Positions 28,186-36,612 of a stretch of DNA of 64,000 nt are shown one piece after another. Source of the stretch: Phaeobacter piscinae (lineage in GTDB: Bacteria > Pseudomonadota > Alphaproteobacteria > Rhodobacterales > Rhodobacteraceae); contig NZ_CP010681.1 of NCBI RefSeq assembly GCF_002407245.1, positions 1,798,001 to 1,862,000 of the forward strand, read 5' to 3'. Position 1 is the stretch's first letter; the number at the start of each line of letters is the position of its first letter. The notes below the pieces were generated by a model that saw only the letters and a program-made list of their open reading frames with translations, did no database searches and was not told the DNA's origin. Position numbers and translations under genes: made by a program.

Positions 28186-28626
28186 ATGAACAAGATCACC
28201 CTCGCCGGGGCCGCGGTTATTGCCGTGGCGCTTGGTGCCTATGCTTTCACCCGCACCCCTGACCAGAGCCCTCCTGCGCAGCAGGCGATCGCCCCTGAAG
28301 AAGACGCGGCAATGGTTGCCGTTACGCTGCCCGACACGCTGTCGGCAGAGGCGACCATGGGCAAACGGGCCTTCGACGCGGTCTGTGCCGACTGCCATGG
28401 CGAAAACGCCGCTGGGAAGCTGGGGGTTGCCCCACCGCTGATCCACAAGATCTACGAACCGTCCCATCATGGCGACATGGCCTTTCAGCTCGCGGCCGCC
28501 AATGGCGTGCGCGCGCATCACTGGAAATTCGGCAACATGCCACCGCAGCCAAAAGTCACCCGTGCTGATATGATGTCGATCATTGCCTATGTTCGCGAAG
28601 TCCAGCGCGCCAATGGGATCAACTGA
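28186..28626 (+). CDS. Periplasmic or membrane-anchored cytochrome c
   Basis: 146 aa with an uncleaved-looking N-terminal helix or signal (residues 4-20). The haem site is CADCH (about residues 68-72) and the Met axial ligand is probably in FGNMPPQPKVT. It precedes the multicopper oxidase by one base pair between stop and start, so they are translated together. Likely passes electrons to or from the oxidase or another copper-site protein. Confidence 0.9.
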   Translation: MNKITLAGAAVIAVALGAYAFTRTPDQSPPAQQAIAPEEDAAMVAVTLPDTLSAEATMGKRAFDAVCADCHGENAAGKLGVAPPLIHKIYEPSHHGDMAFQLAAANGVRAHHWKFGNMPPQPKVTRADMMSIIAYVREVQRANGIN

Positions 28627-28627
28627 T

Positions 28628-30007
28628 ATGAAGATGACGCGACGCAGTTTCTGCACTGGCCTGTCCGCCGCATCGCTGATGCGTCCGGCTCTCGCTCAAG
28701 GACTGCCTTTGCTGACAGCCCAAGAGACCATGGTCCAGCTGGCCCCCGACAGCTATCCTGCGACACCAGTTTGGAGTTATGACGGCACGATCCCCGGCCC
28801 CGCACTCCGGTTGCCGCAAGCCAGCCGGCTTGAACGACGATTGGTCAATGCGCTGGAAGTTCCGACCACGATCCACTGGCATGGCATTCGCATCGACAAT
28901 GCGATGGATGGCGTCGCGGGGCTGACCCAGGATGCAGTGCCGCCCGGGCAGAGCTTTGACTATGCTTTCGATCTGCCAGACGCCGGAACCTATTGGTATC
29001 ATGCCCATACCAAGTCCATGGAGCAGGTCGCGCGAGGGCTTTCCGGTGCGCTGATCGTCGAGGAGGTGACACCGCCAGATGTCGACCGCGATGAAGTTCT
29101 GATGATTGACGACTGGCTGATCGACCCCGAGACGGGGCTATTCGTCGACAGTTTCGCTTCGCCTATGGCACGTAGCCACGGCGGCCGGATTGGCAATCTT
29201 GTGGGGGTGAACGGGCGCTATGATTACCGCTTGTCGGCGCGGCAGCACGAGCGGCTGCGGTTGCGGCTGATCAACTCGGCCAATGCGCAGATCTTCGGCC
29301 TTAGGCTGGAGGGGCTAACCGGTTGGACGGTCGCGCTTGACGGGATGCCGCTTGCACAACCGGAGGCGGTGACGGGCACGCTTGTCCTGGCCCCCGCGCA
29401 GCGCATCGATCTGATTGTGGATGTCACCGCCGAGGAAGGCGCGCCCGCGGGAATTCTCTTTGCCGCAGGCGACGATAGCTGGCAGGCGCTGGCCGAAATC
29501 ACGGTCACAGCGCGTGCCGCGACGAAAAGCCGTGGCGCCCCTGCCCCATTGCCCCCCAATCCGCGGATGGAGATCAACGGCGTTGACGCAGCTCCGGTCC
29601 TCGACATGCCGCTTCAAGGCGGCGCTATGCGCGGTTTGAAAAATACTCTGTTCAACGGACAGGCTATGGGCTGGCAGGAACTTGTCCAGAAGGGCCAGTT
29701 CTGGGCGCTGGCTGGACAGGCCGGGCTGGGAGAAGCACCTTTCACCACTCTGTCACGCGGGGAAACCGCGCGCATCCGCATGAAGAACGACACCATGTTT
29801 CCGCACGCAATGCATCTTCACGGAATGCACTTCCGGGTCCGCAAGGAGGACGGCGCCCTGGGCCCGCTCCGGGACACGGTACTGGTCATGCCGAATGAAA
29901 CAACAGAGATCACTTTCCTAGCCGACAACCCGGGCAAGTGGCTGCTTCACTGCCACATGTTGGGGCACGCCGCCTCGGGCATGACCAACTGGATTATGGT
30001 GGCATGA
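28628..30007 (+). CDS. Tat-exported multicopper oxidase
   Basis: 459 aa. Tat signal with TRRSFCTG at residues 4-11. All four copper-binding motifs are present: HWHG (83-86), HAH (125-127), HAMHLHG near 392, and HCHMLGHAASGM from 441 with type 1 Cys442 and axial Met452. Length fits the CueO/laccase-like group, which oxidises Cu(I) in the periplasm. The methionine-rich insert of CueO is not obvious here. It sits between two cytochrome c genes and overlaps the next gene by ATGA. Start 28628 replaces the longer frame because it begins the Tat signal directly after the previous stop. Confidence 0.92.
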   Translation: MKMTRRSFCTGLSAASLMRPALAQGLPLLTAQETMVQLAPDSYPATPVWSYDGTIPGPALRLPQASRLERRLVNALEVPTTIHWHGIRIDNAMDGVAGLTQDAVPPGQSFDYAFDLPDAGTYWYHAHTKSMEQVARGLSGALIVEEVTPPDVDRDEVLMIDDWLIDPETGLFVDSFASPMARSHGGRIGNLVGVNGRYDYRLSARQHERLRLRLINSANAQIFGLRLEGLTGWTVALDGMPLAQPEAVTGTLVLAPAQRIDLIVDVTAEEGAPAGILFAAGDDSWQALAEITVTARAATKSRGAPAPLPPNPRMEINGVDAAPVLDMPLQGGAMRGLKNTLFNGQAMGWQELVQKGQFWALAGQAGLGEAPFTTLSRGETARIRMKNDTMFPHAMHLHGMHFRVRKEDGALGPLRDTVLVMPNETTEITFLADNPGKWLLHCHMLGHAASGMTNWIMVA

Positions 30008-30408
30008 GGAAGCCATTATTGCTCGCGGCCACGTTCGTCGGCGCGGTCAACTCTGCCAGGGCGGAGGGCAGCCAGGATGGCGCTGCACTCTATCAACAGA
30101 ACTGCGCGTCCTGTCACAGCGGGGCTCTCGAGGGCCAGCCAGATTGGCGCAGCCCCGGCCCTGACGGGCTGTTGCCCGCGCCGCCCCATGATGCAACGGG
30201 CCACACTTGGCATCACGGAGACAATATCCTGTTTCGCATAACGCGGGACGGGACCGCCGCTGTGGTCGGAGGTGGCTATGAAAGCAACATGCCCGGCTTT
30301 GGTGATGTGCTGACTGACACGCAGATCCGCACCATCCTTGACTACATCAAATCTACCTGGCCGGACCGCGATCGCGCCTATCAGAAGGAGATCACTGCGC
30401 AGGAATAG
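30004..30408 (+). CDS. Periplasmic cytochrome c
   Basis: 134 aa with a signal peptide (MRKPLLLAATFVGAVNSARA). CASCH binds haem near residue 37, and NMPGFGDVLTD supplies a likely Met ligand. The ATG overlaps the multicopper oxidase stop (ATGA). With the cytochrome before the oxidase, this makes a c-MCO-c arrangement. Function as an electron partner is inference. Confidence 0.9.
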   Translation: MRKPLLLAATFVGAVNSARAEGSQDGAALYQQNCASCHSGALEGQPDWRSPGPDGLLPAPPHDATGHTWHHGDNILFRITRDGTAAVVGGGYESNMPGFGDVLTDTQIRTILDYIKSTWPDRDRAYQKEITAQE

Positions 30409-30431
30409 ACAGTAAATTGATGTTTCCAGGG

Positions 30432-30453
30432 AACATTCACCCGCTGGAAGGTT
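30432..30453. promoter_or_regulatory. Weak CueR-like operator
   Basis: The right half GCTGGAAGGTT equals the CueR half-site of known copA promoters; the left half AACATTCACC is degenerate. It lies about 30 bp before the DUF305 gene. No MerR-type gene is in the window. Confidence 0.25.
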
Positions 30454-30483
30454 GTTGATCTCCAAAGAAACCTGGAGGTATTC

Positions 30484-31308
30484 ATGGCCTATTCCCGTTT
30501 TTTTCTGATGATCGCCGTCTCAACAATCCTGATGCTCGGATTGATGTATCTGAACACTTTCCTGACGGGCCACGTGTTCTGGTCTGAAACCCGGGCGTAT
30601 ATGGCAGTTGTGATGGGGGCTGCGATGGCCTTTGTCATGCTGGCGTTCATGCTGGGCATGTACGAGAATCGCACCTTGAATATCGCCATCTTTGCAGGGT
30701 CCATCGTGGTCTTTGCCGGGGCCTTGTGGCTGGTTCGGAGCCAAGAGACCGTCCAGGATCGCTCCTACATGCGCGCGATGATCCCGCATCACTCCATCGC
30801 TATCATGACTTCCTCCCGGGCTGAAATCACCGACCCGCGGGTGCGCGCCCTTGCTGATGACATCATTTACGCGCAGGACAAGGAAATTGCCGAGATGCGC
30901 TATCTGATCGCTGATATCTCCGCAAATGGCGAAGCTGCCCCCAAGCCGGACGCACTGGAACCCGAACTGAAGAACCCCCCGGACGCGCTGGCCAGCGAAG
31001 TCGTCGCCAAAGTCGACCCGGAGTTCCTGTCGGGCGATGATATCTCGCGGGTATTCCCAGCAGAGGCAGAGTGCCGTTTCACCTATACTGAAACCAGCCC
31101 GCCGGTGCTGGCGATCAGAGACGGCGTGGCGCTGATCAAGATCAGCGGCGACCTGGTGCGTCTGGAATCGACAGGTGACCGCTTTGCGGCAGACCCGATC
31201 CTGGCCGAGATCCGCAAGACGGATGACGACAGCCTCCATGATCTGATCATCAGCGCAGGATCGGACTACGAGGCCGGTTTCCGCGGTCAGTACAGCTGCA
31301 CAACCTGA
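30484..31308 (+). CDS. DUF305 membrane protein
   Basis: 274 aa. Three N-terminal membrane helices (about 6-26, 38-58 and 66-86) are followed by a DUF305 helical domain with YMRAMIPHHSIAIMTS, in which the HH and Met residues are thought to bind metal, and RALADDIIYAQDKEIAEM. A C-terminal soluble domain (about 175-274) holds two Cys, one in AECRF and one in QYSCTT near the end. TGGAGG precedes the ATG. The DUF305 family is frequent in copper clusters; the extra C-terminal domain is unrecognised. Confidence 0.82.
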   Translation: MAYSRFFLMIAVSTILMLGLMYLNTFLTGHVFWSETRAYMAVVMGAAMAFVMLAFMLGMYENRTLNIAIFAGSIVVFAGALWLVRSQETVQDRSYMRAMIPHHSIAIMTSSRAEITDPRVRALADDIIYAQDKEIAEMRYLIADISANGEAAPKPDALEPELKNPPDALASEVVAKVDPEFLSGDDISRVFPAEAECRFTYTETSPPVLAIRDGVALIKISGDLVRLESTGDRFAADPILAEIRKTDDDSLHDLIISAGSDYEAGFRGQYSCTT

Positions 31309-31335
31309 ACAACTGCAAAATCGAGGATGCCTGTT

Positions 31336-32097
31336 ATGCCAAAGGACACCAACAAAACCGCAGTTCTCCACCGGATGGTCATGCCGGAGCATACCTGCCC
31401 CTACGGCCTCAAGTCCAAGGACCTGCTGGAGCGGAACGGCTACGAGGTTGAAGACCATCACTTGAAGACCAAGGATGAGACCGAGGCCTTCAAGCGCGAA
31501 CATGACGTTGACACGACACCCCAGACCTTCATCGACGGAAAACGCGTCGGCGGTCACGACGATCTGCGAATTTTTCTGGGCATCGACCCGCCCAAGGCGC
31601 AGCAGAGCGACACAACCTACCGGCCCGTCATCGCGATCTTTTGCGTCTGTGCGCTGCTGGCACTGGGTCTGGCTTGGCACCAGTATGGCACCATTCTGAC
31701 CTGGCAGAGCTTCCAATGGTTTATCTCGCTGTCGATGACGGTGCTGGCGATCCAGAAGCTGCAGGACGTCGAGCAGTTCTCAACCATGTTCCTGAACTAT
31801 GATCTGCTGGCAAAACACTGGGTGCCTTACGGCAAAATCTACCCCTATGGTGAGGCACTTGCTGGCATATTGATGACTGCGGGCGTTCTAACCTGGGTCT
31901 CTGCGCCCGTGGCACTGTTCATCGGAACCATCGGCGCGGTCAGCGTGCTCAAGGCTGTCTATATCGATAAGCGCGAGCTGAAATGTGCCTGTGTGGGAGG
32001 TGACTCCAATGTACCTCTCGGCTTTATCTCCCTTACCGAGAACTTGATGATGATCTTGATGGGGTTGGTTATGGGACTGCACGCAATCGGGGGGTGA
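31336..32097 (+). CDS. Glutaredoxin-MauE/DoxX-like membrane fusion
   Basis: 253 aa. Residues 1-90 form a glutaredoxin-like domain with the active site CPYG (Cys21, resolving Cys missing), then TTPQTFIDGKRVGGHDDL for the cis-Pro and glutathione-site region. After a linker come four or five membrane helices of the MauE/DoxX redox type, with a Cys pair in ELKCACVGG near the C-terminus. The layout suggests carrying reducing power across the inner membrane to periplasmic proteins, perhaps for copper-site assembly. ATG 31336 has GAGG at nine bases; 31327 is too close to it. Last gene of the plus unit, overlapping the opposite unit by 29 bp. Confidence 0.8.
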   Translation: MPKDTNKTAVLHRMVMPEHTCPYGLKSKDLLERNGYEVEDHHLKTKDETEAFKREHDVDTTPQTFIDGKRVGGHDDLRIFLGIDPPKAQQSDTTYRPVIAIFCVCALLALGLAWHQYGTILTWQSFQWFISLSMTVLAIQKLQDVEQFSTMFLNYDLLAKHWVPYGKIYPYGEALAGILMTAGVLTWVSAPVALFIGTIGAVSVLKAVYIDKRELKCACVGGDSNVPLGFISLTENLMMILMGLVMGLHAIGG

Positions 32098-32536
32098 CAT
32101 GTGTAGTCACCTTCACCTGACCCGTCCGGAAGAACAGCCGCAGTGTCAGGTGATCGCCGGGAGCAAGGTGCGACGTGAGACCTGTCAGCCGGGCCCCGAT
32201 ATGTGAGCTTGACAGGTCGAGTGTTTCTTCTCGGAGGATTGTTAGGCCTCCTTCGAGGATACGTTCCCCATAGGTATCCTCGTAAAACAATTCTCCACCC
32301 GCGGATACGTCTGAGGAGATTCTCTCGAGATATACGTCTCTGTAAGAGGCATTCTCGATAACAAAGTTTACAGATGCATTTTGACTTTCCTTGGCTTGGT
32401 AGACTTGGACGTTTTCGATCGCGACGCCGTGAAATGCCTCTTCAAAGGTGGGCAGGCCGTCGGCGCGGGCGGATTGAGAAAGACATCCGACTGAGAGAAA
32501 AATCGTTCCCAGCGCTTCCCATAGTCCTCTGTTCAT
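32069..32536 (-). CDS. Divergent PCuAC-like periplasmic protein
   Basis: 155 aa with a signal peptide (to about SARADG). The fold pattern of copper chaperone PCuAC is visible: ASVNFVIENASYRDVYLERISSD, a middle acidic hairpin, then LAPGDHLTLRLFF. The Met/His copper ligands of the family are mostly missing: the first His is replaced in GELFYED, and only a His in SSSHIG is kept. It might bind another partner or have lost metal. Last gene of the minus copper unit; its 3' end overlaps the glutaredoxin-MauE fusion on the other strand. Confidence 0.65.
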   Translation of the reverse strand: MNRGLWEALGTIFLSVGCLSQSARADGLPTFEEAFHGVAIENVQVYQAKESQNASVNFVIENASYRDVYLERISSDVSAGGELFYEDTYGERILEGGLTILREETLDLSSSHIGARLTGLTSHLAPGDHLTLRLFFRTGQVKVTTHVTPRLRAVP

Positions 32537-32594
32537 ATTGGCGAATCCAATTCCAGATACGTGTGTGCTTGCCGAAGGGGCTGGGATACCCGGA

Positions 32595-33473
32595 TTATCC
32601 CGCATGTTCCGGCGCCACAGTTGAGGTGAACGTCGCGGTGACGAGCAGGATCAGAATGAAGGCCGCCGCCTCCCATTGGATGGAAGTTCGCAATGGTGCC
32701 CCCTCTCCCGTCTTGGCCAGTGCCGGCGTCAGACGGAGTTTGTTCAAGCCAGCAAGACCGAGCAACAGCGCCACCACCGCCAGCTTCAGCGCTAGAAACT
32801 GGCCCCAAGGCTGCGTGAGTACGGCGATAGGATTGCCCGCAAGGATCACGAGGATGACACTGCCTGCACCGACCAGCAGCCCGACCATGACCAGCGCGGC
32901 CTGCCCGAAACGCTCAACCGTGCGCACCGCCGCCGCATTGCCGCGGCCAACCATGTCGTAGAGGGGAAAGAAGCCCCCGATCCAGAAACTGGCAGCAAGG
33001 ATATGAATGACGAACAGCGTCGACAGCGCCAGTCTCGGATCGTTGGTGGCATGTCCGCGCAGCGCAAAGCTAATGGCCACCAGAGCAACGCCCAGCATGG
33101 CGAAGATTCGGGCCCCGCTGCGGTTGAACGCGACGGTGGCAATGGCCAGAAGGCCCAGAATATGCGTCGCTGCGGAAAGACCGAGCGGACTCGACAAAGC
33201 GATCTGAAGCATCATGGGATCGAGCGCGCCGCCAATCCCGCCATAGAAGAAGGCGGCGCGCAGCGGGATGGTCAGGGCGCTGAAAACCACTCCCAGCAAG
33301 GCAGACCATACTGCCAGTCGCCTGAGACGGCGGCTGGCAGCGGCATCCAACTCCGTCAGGAGCCATATGTTGATGACGGAGCCCGCCGCAAGCAGGACAC
33401 TAATATACATCCCGGCTTTAACGAGGATCGAGGCGATCTGCACCAGTTCCAGTGCGACAAGAACTCCGCCCAT
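32595..33473 (-). CDS. copD: CopD-family copper membrane protein
   Basis: 292 aa with about eight membrane helices. His and Met residues in helices (RGHATNDPRLALSTLFVIHILAASFWIGGFFPL) match CopD/PcoD, which moves copper across or within the inner membrane together with CopC. Its ATG is two bases from the copC stop, so the pair is coupled; CopC and CopD are fused in some bacteria. Confidence 0.88.
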   Translation of the reverse strand: MGGVLVALELVQIASILVKAGMYISVLLAAGSVINIWLLTELDAAASRRLRRLAVWSALLGVVFSALTIPLRAAFFYGGIGGALDPMMLQIALSSPLGLSAATHILGLLAIATVAFNRSGARIFAMLGVALVAISFALRGHATNDPRLALSTLFVIHILAASFWIGGFFPLYDMVGRGNAAAVRTVERFGQAALVMVGLLVGAGSVILVILAGNPIAVLTQPWGQFLALKLAVVALLLGLAGLNKLRLTPALAKTGEGAPLRTSIQWEAAAFILILLVTATFTSTVAPEHAG

Positions 33474-33475
33474 GA

Positions 33476-33838
33476 TCAGTTCGCGACCGAGAAAGCGAAG
33501 CTGCCATTCATCGCGTGACCGTCAGAAGACATGCCGCGCCAGTCGATCTGATAGTTGCCGGGTGCAAGTTCGGGCAGGCTTCCTTCCCAGGTCTTGACCG
33601 CCTTGTTGGCAGCCGGTCCGTTGATTTGGTAGGTGTTGCCGTCAGGCGCTTTCATCTTCACTATTGTGATCTGCATGGGATCGGTGAACATCAGATGCAT
33701 GACTTTGGTGTCGATCCCGACAGTCTGGCCGTTGCTGGGCATGGTCATCATGCCTTTGCCATGGGCGACCGCAACACCGGCGTTCAATACCAGGCCCACT
33801 GTAAATGCAGCGGAGGTCAGAATATTGCGTAGGTTCAT
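33476..33838 (-). CDS. copC: Periplasmic copper-binding protein CopC
   Basis: 120 aa with signal peptide ending AVAHG, which leaves His as the first mature residue, the usual N-terminal Cu(II) ligand in CopC. GKGMMTMPSNGQTVG and MHLMFTDPMQITIVKM follow, then WRGMSSDGHAMNGSFAFSV supplies further His/Met. Coupled to copD and downstream of copB. Confidence 0.92.
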   Translation of the reverse strand: MNLRNILTSAAFTVGLVLNAGVAVAHGKGMMTMPSNGQTVGIDTKVMHLMFTDPMQITIVKMKAPDGNTYQINGPAANKAVKTWEGSLPELAPGNYQIDWRGMSSDGHAMNGSFAFSVAN

Positions 33839-33929
33839 TTTTTATCTCCCTTTGGATGGTTCAGCTGTTAGGGCTGCGCCCCTGTCGTTTTGGGTGCCAA
33901 TAGCGGACACAGAGAGGGGCGCAGCAATA

Positions 33930-34646
33930 TCAGAACATGACGTTTACGCCAAACACGCCCGTCAACTCCTCGATATCATGGCCATGACCGCGCCGAATGT
34001 CTGCCGTCTCACCAAAGGCGCGTTCGTAGTTCACGCCGATATACGGTGATACGCTACGCCCGATCAGGTCATAGCTCAGACGAAGTCCGAATGCGGCGGA
34101 AGCACCACCGGCGGCGATTTCCCGTTCGGGATCATCCGCAAGTGGCAGGCTGACTTCGATGGAAGGGGTCAGGATCAGTCGGTTCGTCAGCAAGCCTTCA
34201 TACTCAACTTCTGCGTTGAGGTAGGGATGGTTGGACAGGTAAAGTGCCGCCTCGACCTCAAACCATTGGGGTGCAAGACCGGTCACACCGATGGTGCCGT
34301 AATAGCGGTCCGGAGCCCCGTCAGGCGTTGATGCGGCGCCCCCTATGAATCCGTCGAAGAACTCGGTGATCGGCATCTGGAGGCGGATCTGATTGTTCAT
34401 CTCCTCAAAGTCGCCACCCTCGGTTTTTGCCCCTTCGCTCTTCCAGACGAGACGCAGTTCATCATTTCCGATCCAAGCCTCGACGCCCCAGGCGAAGGAA
34501 TTCTCTTCAGCGCCCATCCGGTATTCGAGCGTGTCGGTCCGCACGCTCCAGACCGTTGGGGAAACGCCCACCTCGGCCATGGCGGCTGAGGCAAAAGACA
34601 GCGCCAGCGGCACCCCGAGGGCCGTCCCAAGTGACAGTGTTTTCAT
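33930..34646 (-). CDS. copB: Outer-membrane copper protein CopB
   Basis: 238 aa with signal peptide (FASAAMAE). The mature part is a beta-barrel: EENSFAWGVEAWIGNDELRLVWKSEG at the start, ending in a strand with terminal Phe (VNVMF). It lacks the long Met/His-rich N-terminal segment seen in Pseudomonas CopB, so it is a short form. It directly follows copA; ATG 34646 is the start of the signal peptide. Confidence 0.87.
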   Translation of the reverse strand: MKTLSLGTALGVPLALSFASAAMAEVGVSPTVWSVRTDTLEYRMGAEENSFAWGVEAWIGNDELRLVWKSEGAKTEGGDFEEMNNQIRLQMPITEFFDGFIGGAASTPDGAPDRYYGTIGVTGLAPQWFEVEAALYLSNHPYLNAEVEYEGLLTNRLILTPSIEVSLPLADDPEREIAAGGASAAFGLRLSYDLIGRSVSPYIGVNYERAFGETADIRRGHGHDIEELTGVFGVNVMF

Positions 34647-34675
34647 GTGATTGTCTTCCTTGAAATTCGGGACCA

Positions 34676-36430
34676 TCAGGACGGGCCGCCTTCGACGATG
34701 ACCTTGCGGAACATGCCGCCGGCCATGTGGTAGGAGAGATGGCAGTGGAAGGCCCACTGACCGGGGGCGTCGACTTCCGTTTCGGTATAGAGCGTCGTGC
34801 CCGGCGCCACGCTGACCGTGTGTTTCACTGGGTCATAGGGGCCCTTGCCGGTGTCGATGATCGTCCACATGCCATGCAGGTGCATCGGATGCGCCATCAT
34901 GGTCTCATTGACGAATTTGAAGCGAACTCGCTCGCCGTATTTCAGGCGGATCGGATCCGCATCCTCATATTTCACACCGTCGATCGACCAGATGTAGCGC
35001 TCCATGTTGCCGGTCAGACGGATCTCGATCTCACGCGTGGCGGGACGGTCACGATAAAGCGGCTTGCGCGCTGCGAGGTTCTCGTAACCGAGGAATTTGC
35101 CGCCGTTCGCCGCCGTCGGGATCAGACCGCTGCCCGGCGCGTAGAAGGCTGCACCCTTGGCCCCTTCGGCCGGAACGACTGGCAGCCCGCTGGTCATGTC
35201 CATGCCGCCGGTATCGGTCCCGGACTGATCCATCCCGGACATCTCCATGCTGCTCATGTCATGGCCGGAATGATCCATGCCGGACATGTCGAAACCGCTC
35301 ATGTCCATCCCGGAATGATCCATCCCCGACATGTCCATGCCAGCCCTATCCATGCCGGAATGCTCCATCCCGGACATCATGCCGCCCATGTCGGCCATGG
35401 TCAGAAGAGGTTCAGGCCGCATCTTGTAGATGGGTCCGACCATGCCTTGGGACGGGGCCAGCGTGCCACGCACCATTGCGGTCCGCCCTGCGCTCTCGCC
35501 AATGATCGAATAGGCCTTGGCCTCGCGCGGCTGCACGATCACATCGTATGTCTCGGCGACGGCGATGCGCAATTCATCCACCGCGACGGGTTTCACGTCG
35601 TTGCCGTCGGCCTGCACCACGGTCATCTTCAAACCCGGCACCCGCACGTCGAAATAGGTCGTGGCCGAGGAGTTGATCAGGCGCAAGCGCACCTTCTCAC
35701 CCGGCTTGAAGATCCCGGTCCAGTTCTGCTGCGTGCTTGCGCCATTGATCAGAGGCGTGAACCCCTGCACATCCTCGATATCGGTGGGCATCATCCGCAT
35801 TGCCCCCCACATCTTGCGGTCCTGCAGCGCAGCTTTCAGCCCTTCGGCACCGGCGTCTTCGATCAGGTCCTGCGCAGTACGCTGGGCGCGATTATAATAG
35901 TCCGCCGAAGCTTTGAGATTGCGAAAGACCCGTGCCCCGCTGTGTGGATGCTTGTCCGTGAACTGGACCACATAGTCGCGATCAGCGGGCACCGCTTCGC
36001 CGCCTTTCGGCGAAATCACGATGGCGCCGTAAGCGCCGTCCGGCTCCTGAAATCCTGAGTGGCTGTGGAACCAGTAGGTGCCTGCCTGCTCGATCGGAAA
36101 GCGGTAGGTGAAGGTCTCGCCCGGTTTGATGCCATCGAAGCTGATGCCGGGAACACCGTCCTGCTGAAACGGCAGGATCAGGCCATGCCAGTGGATCGAG
36201 GTGCTTTCGCGCAAATTGTTCTTCACGCGGATGACCACATCTTCGCCTTCCTGGAAATGCAGGATAGATGGGGTCTGGCTGCCATTGTAGCCAATTCCGT
36301 TCTTCTTGAACATGCCGGTATCAATCCGGACCTTGTCAACGGTGATGTTATAGGTGTCGGCCTGCGCGGGCACCCCGAGTGCAAGCCCTAGCACCACGGC
36401 CAGAGGCCGCAGAAAATTCGTGTGTTTCAT
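34676..36430 (-). CDS. copA: CopA-type multicopper oxidase with Met-rich insert
   Basis: 584 aa. Copper motifs: HWHG, HSHSG, HPMHLHGMW and HCHLSYHMAGGM. An insert at about residues 344-410 is a string of GMDHSGMDMSG-like units rich in Met, His and Asp, the Cu(I)-capture region of CopA/PcoA. The signal peptide (MKHTNFLRPLAVVLGLALGVPAQA) is Sec-like and lacks the twin Arg of most CopA proteins. The longer frame to 36592 adds an unlikely leader. Second gene of the minus copper unit. Confidence 0.93.
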   Translation of the reverse strand: MKHTNFLRPLAVVLGLALGVPAQADTYNITVDKVRIDTGMFKKNGIGYNGSQTPSILHFQEGEDVVIRVKNNLRESTSIHWHGLILPFQQDGVPGISFDGIKPGETFTYRFPIEQAGTYWFHSHSGFQEPDGAYGAIVISPKGGEAVPADRDYVVQFTDKHPHSGARVFRNLKASADYYNRAQRTAQDLIEDAGAEGLKAALQDRKMWGAMRMMPTDIEDVQGFTPLINGASTQQNWTGIFKPGEKVRLRLINSSATTYFDVRVPGLKMTVVQADGNDVKPVAVDELRIAVAETYDVIVQPREAKAYSIIGESAGRTAMVRGTLAPSQGMVGPIYKMRPEPLLTMADMGGMMSGMEHSGMDRAGMDMSGMDHSGMDMSGFDMSGMDHSGHDMSSMEMSGMDQSGTDTGGMDMTSGLPVVPAEGAKGAAFYAPGSGLIPTAANGGKFLGYENLAARKPLYRDRPATREIEIRLTGNMERYIWSIDGVKYEDADPIRLKYGERVRFKFVNETMMAHPMHLHGMWTIIDTGKGPYDPVKHTVSVAPGTTLYTETEVDAPGQWAFHCHLSYHMAGGMFRKVIVEGGPS

Positions 36431-36612
36431 GTGTATTCCGTGAGCGTAGACCGTGATTGGCCTCGCGAAGAGAAGGTCACTGCCAATAGCAGAGAAGGGA
36501 GAAGTGAAAGGATCAGATGCGCCGCGGGCCTGTACCCGTAGAGGCAGCATGAGATCGGATTGCTCAACGCGCCTGCTCAGGCAACGCCGCAATCAACGCC
36601 TGACAGGCGTTC

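Noticed and set aside
35180..35400. Possible tandem repeat in copA DNA
   Set aside because: It is the coding sequence of the Met-rich insert; explained by the protein.
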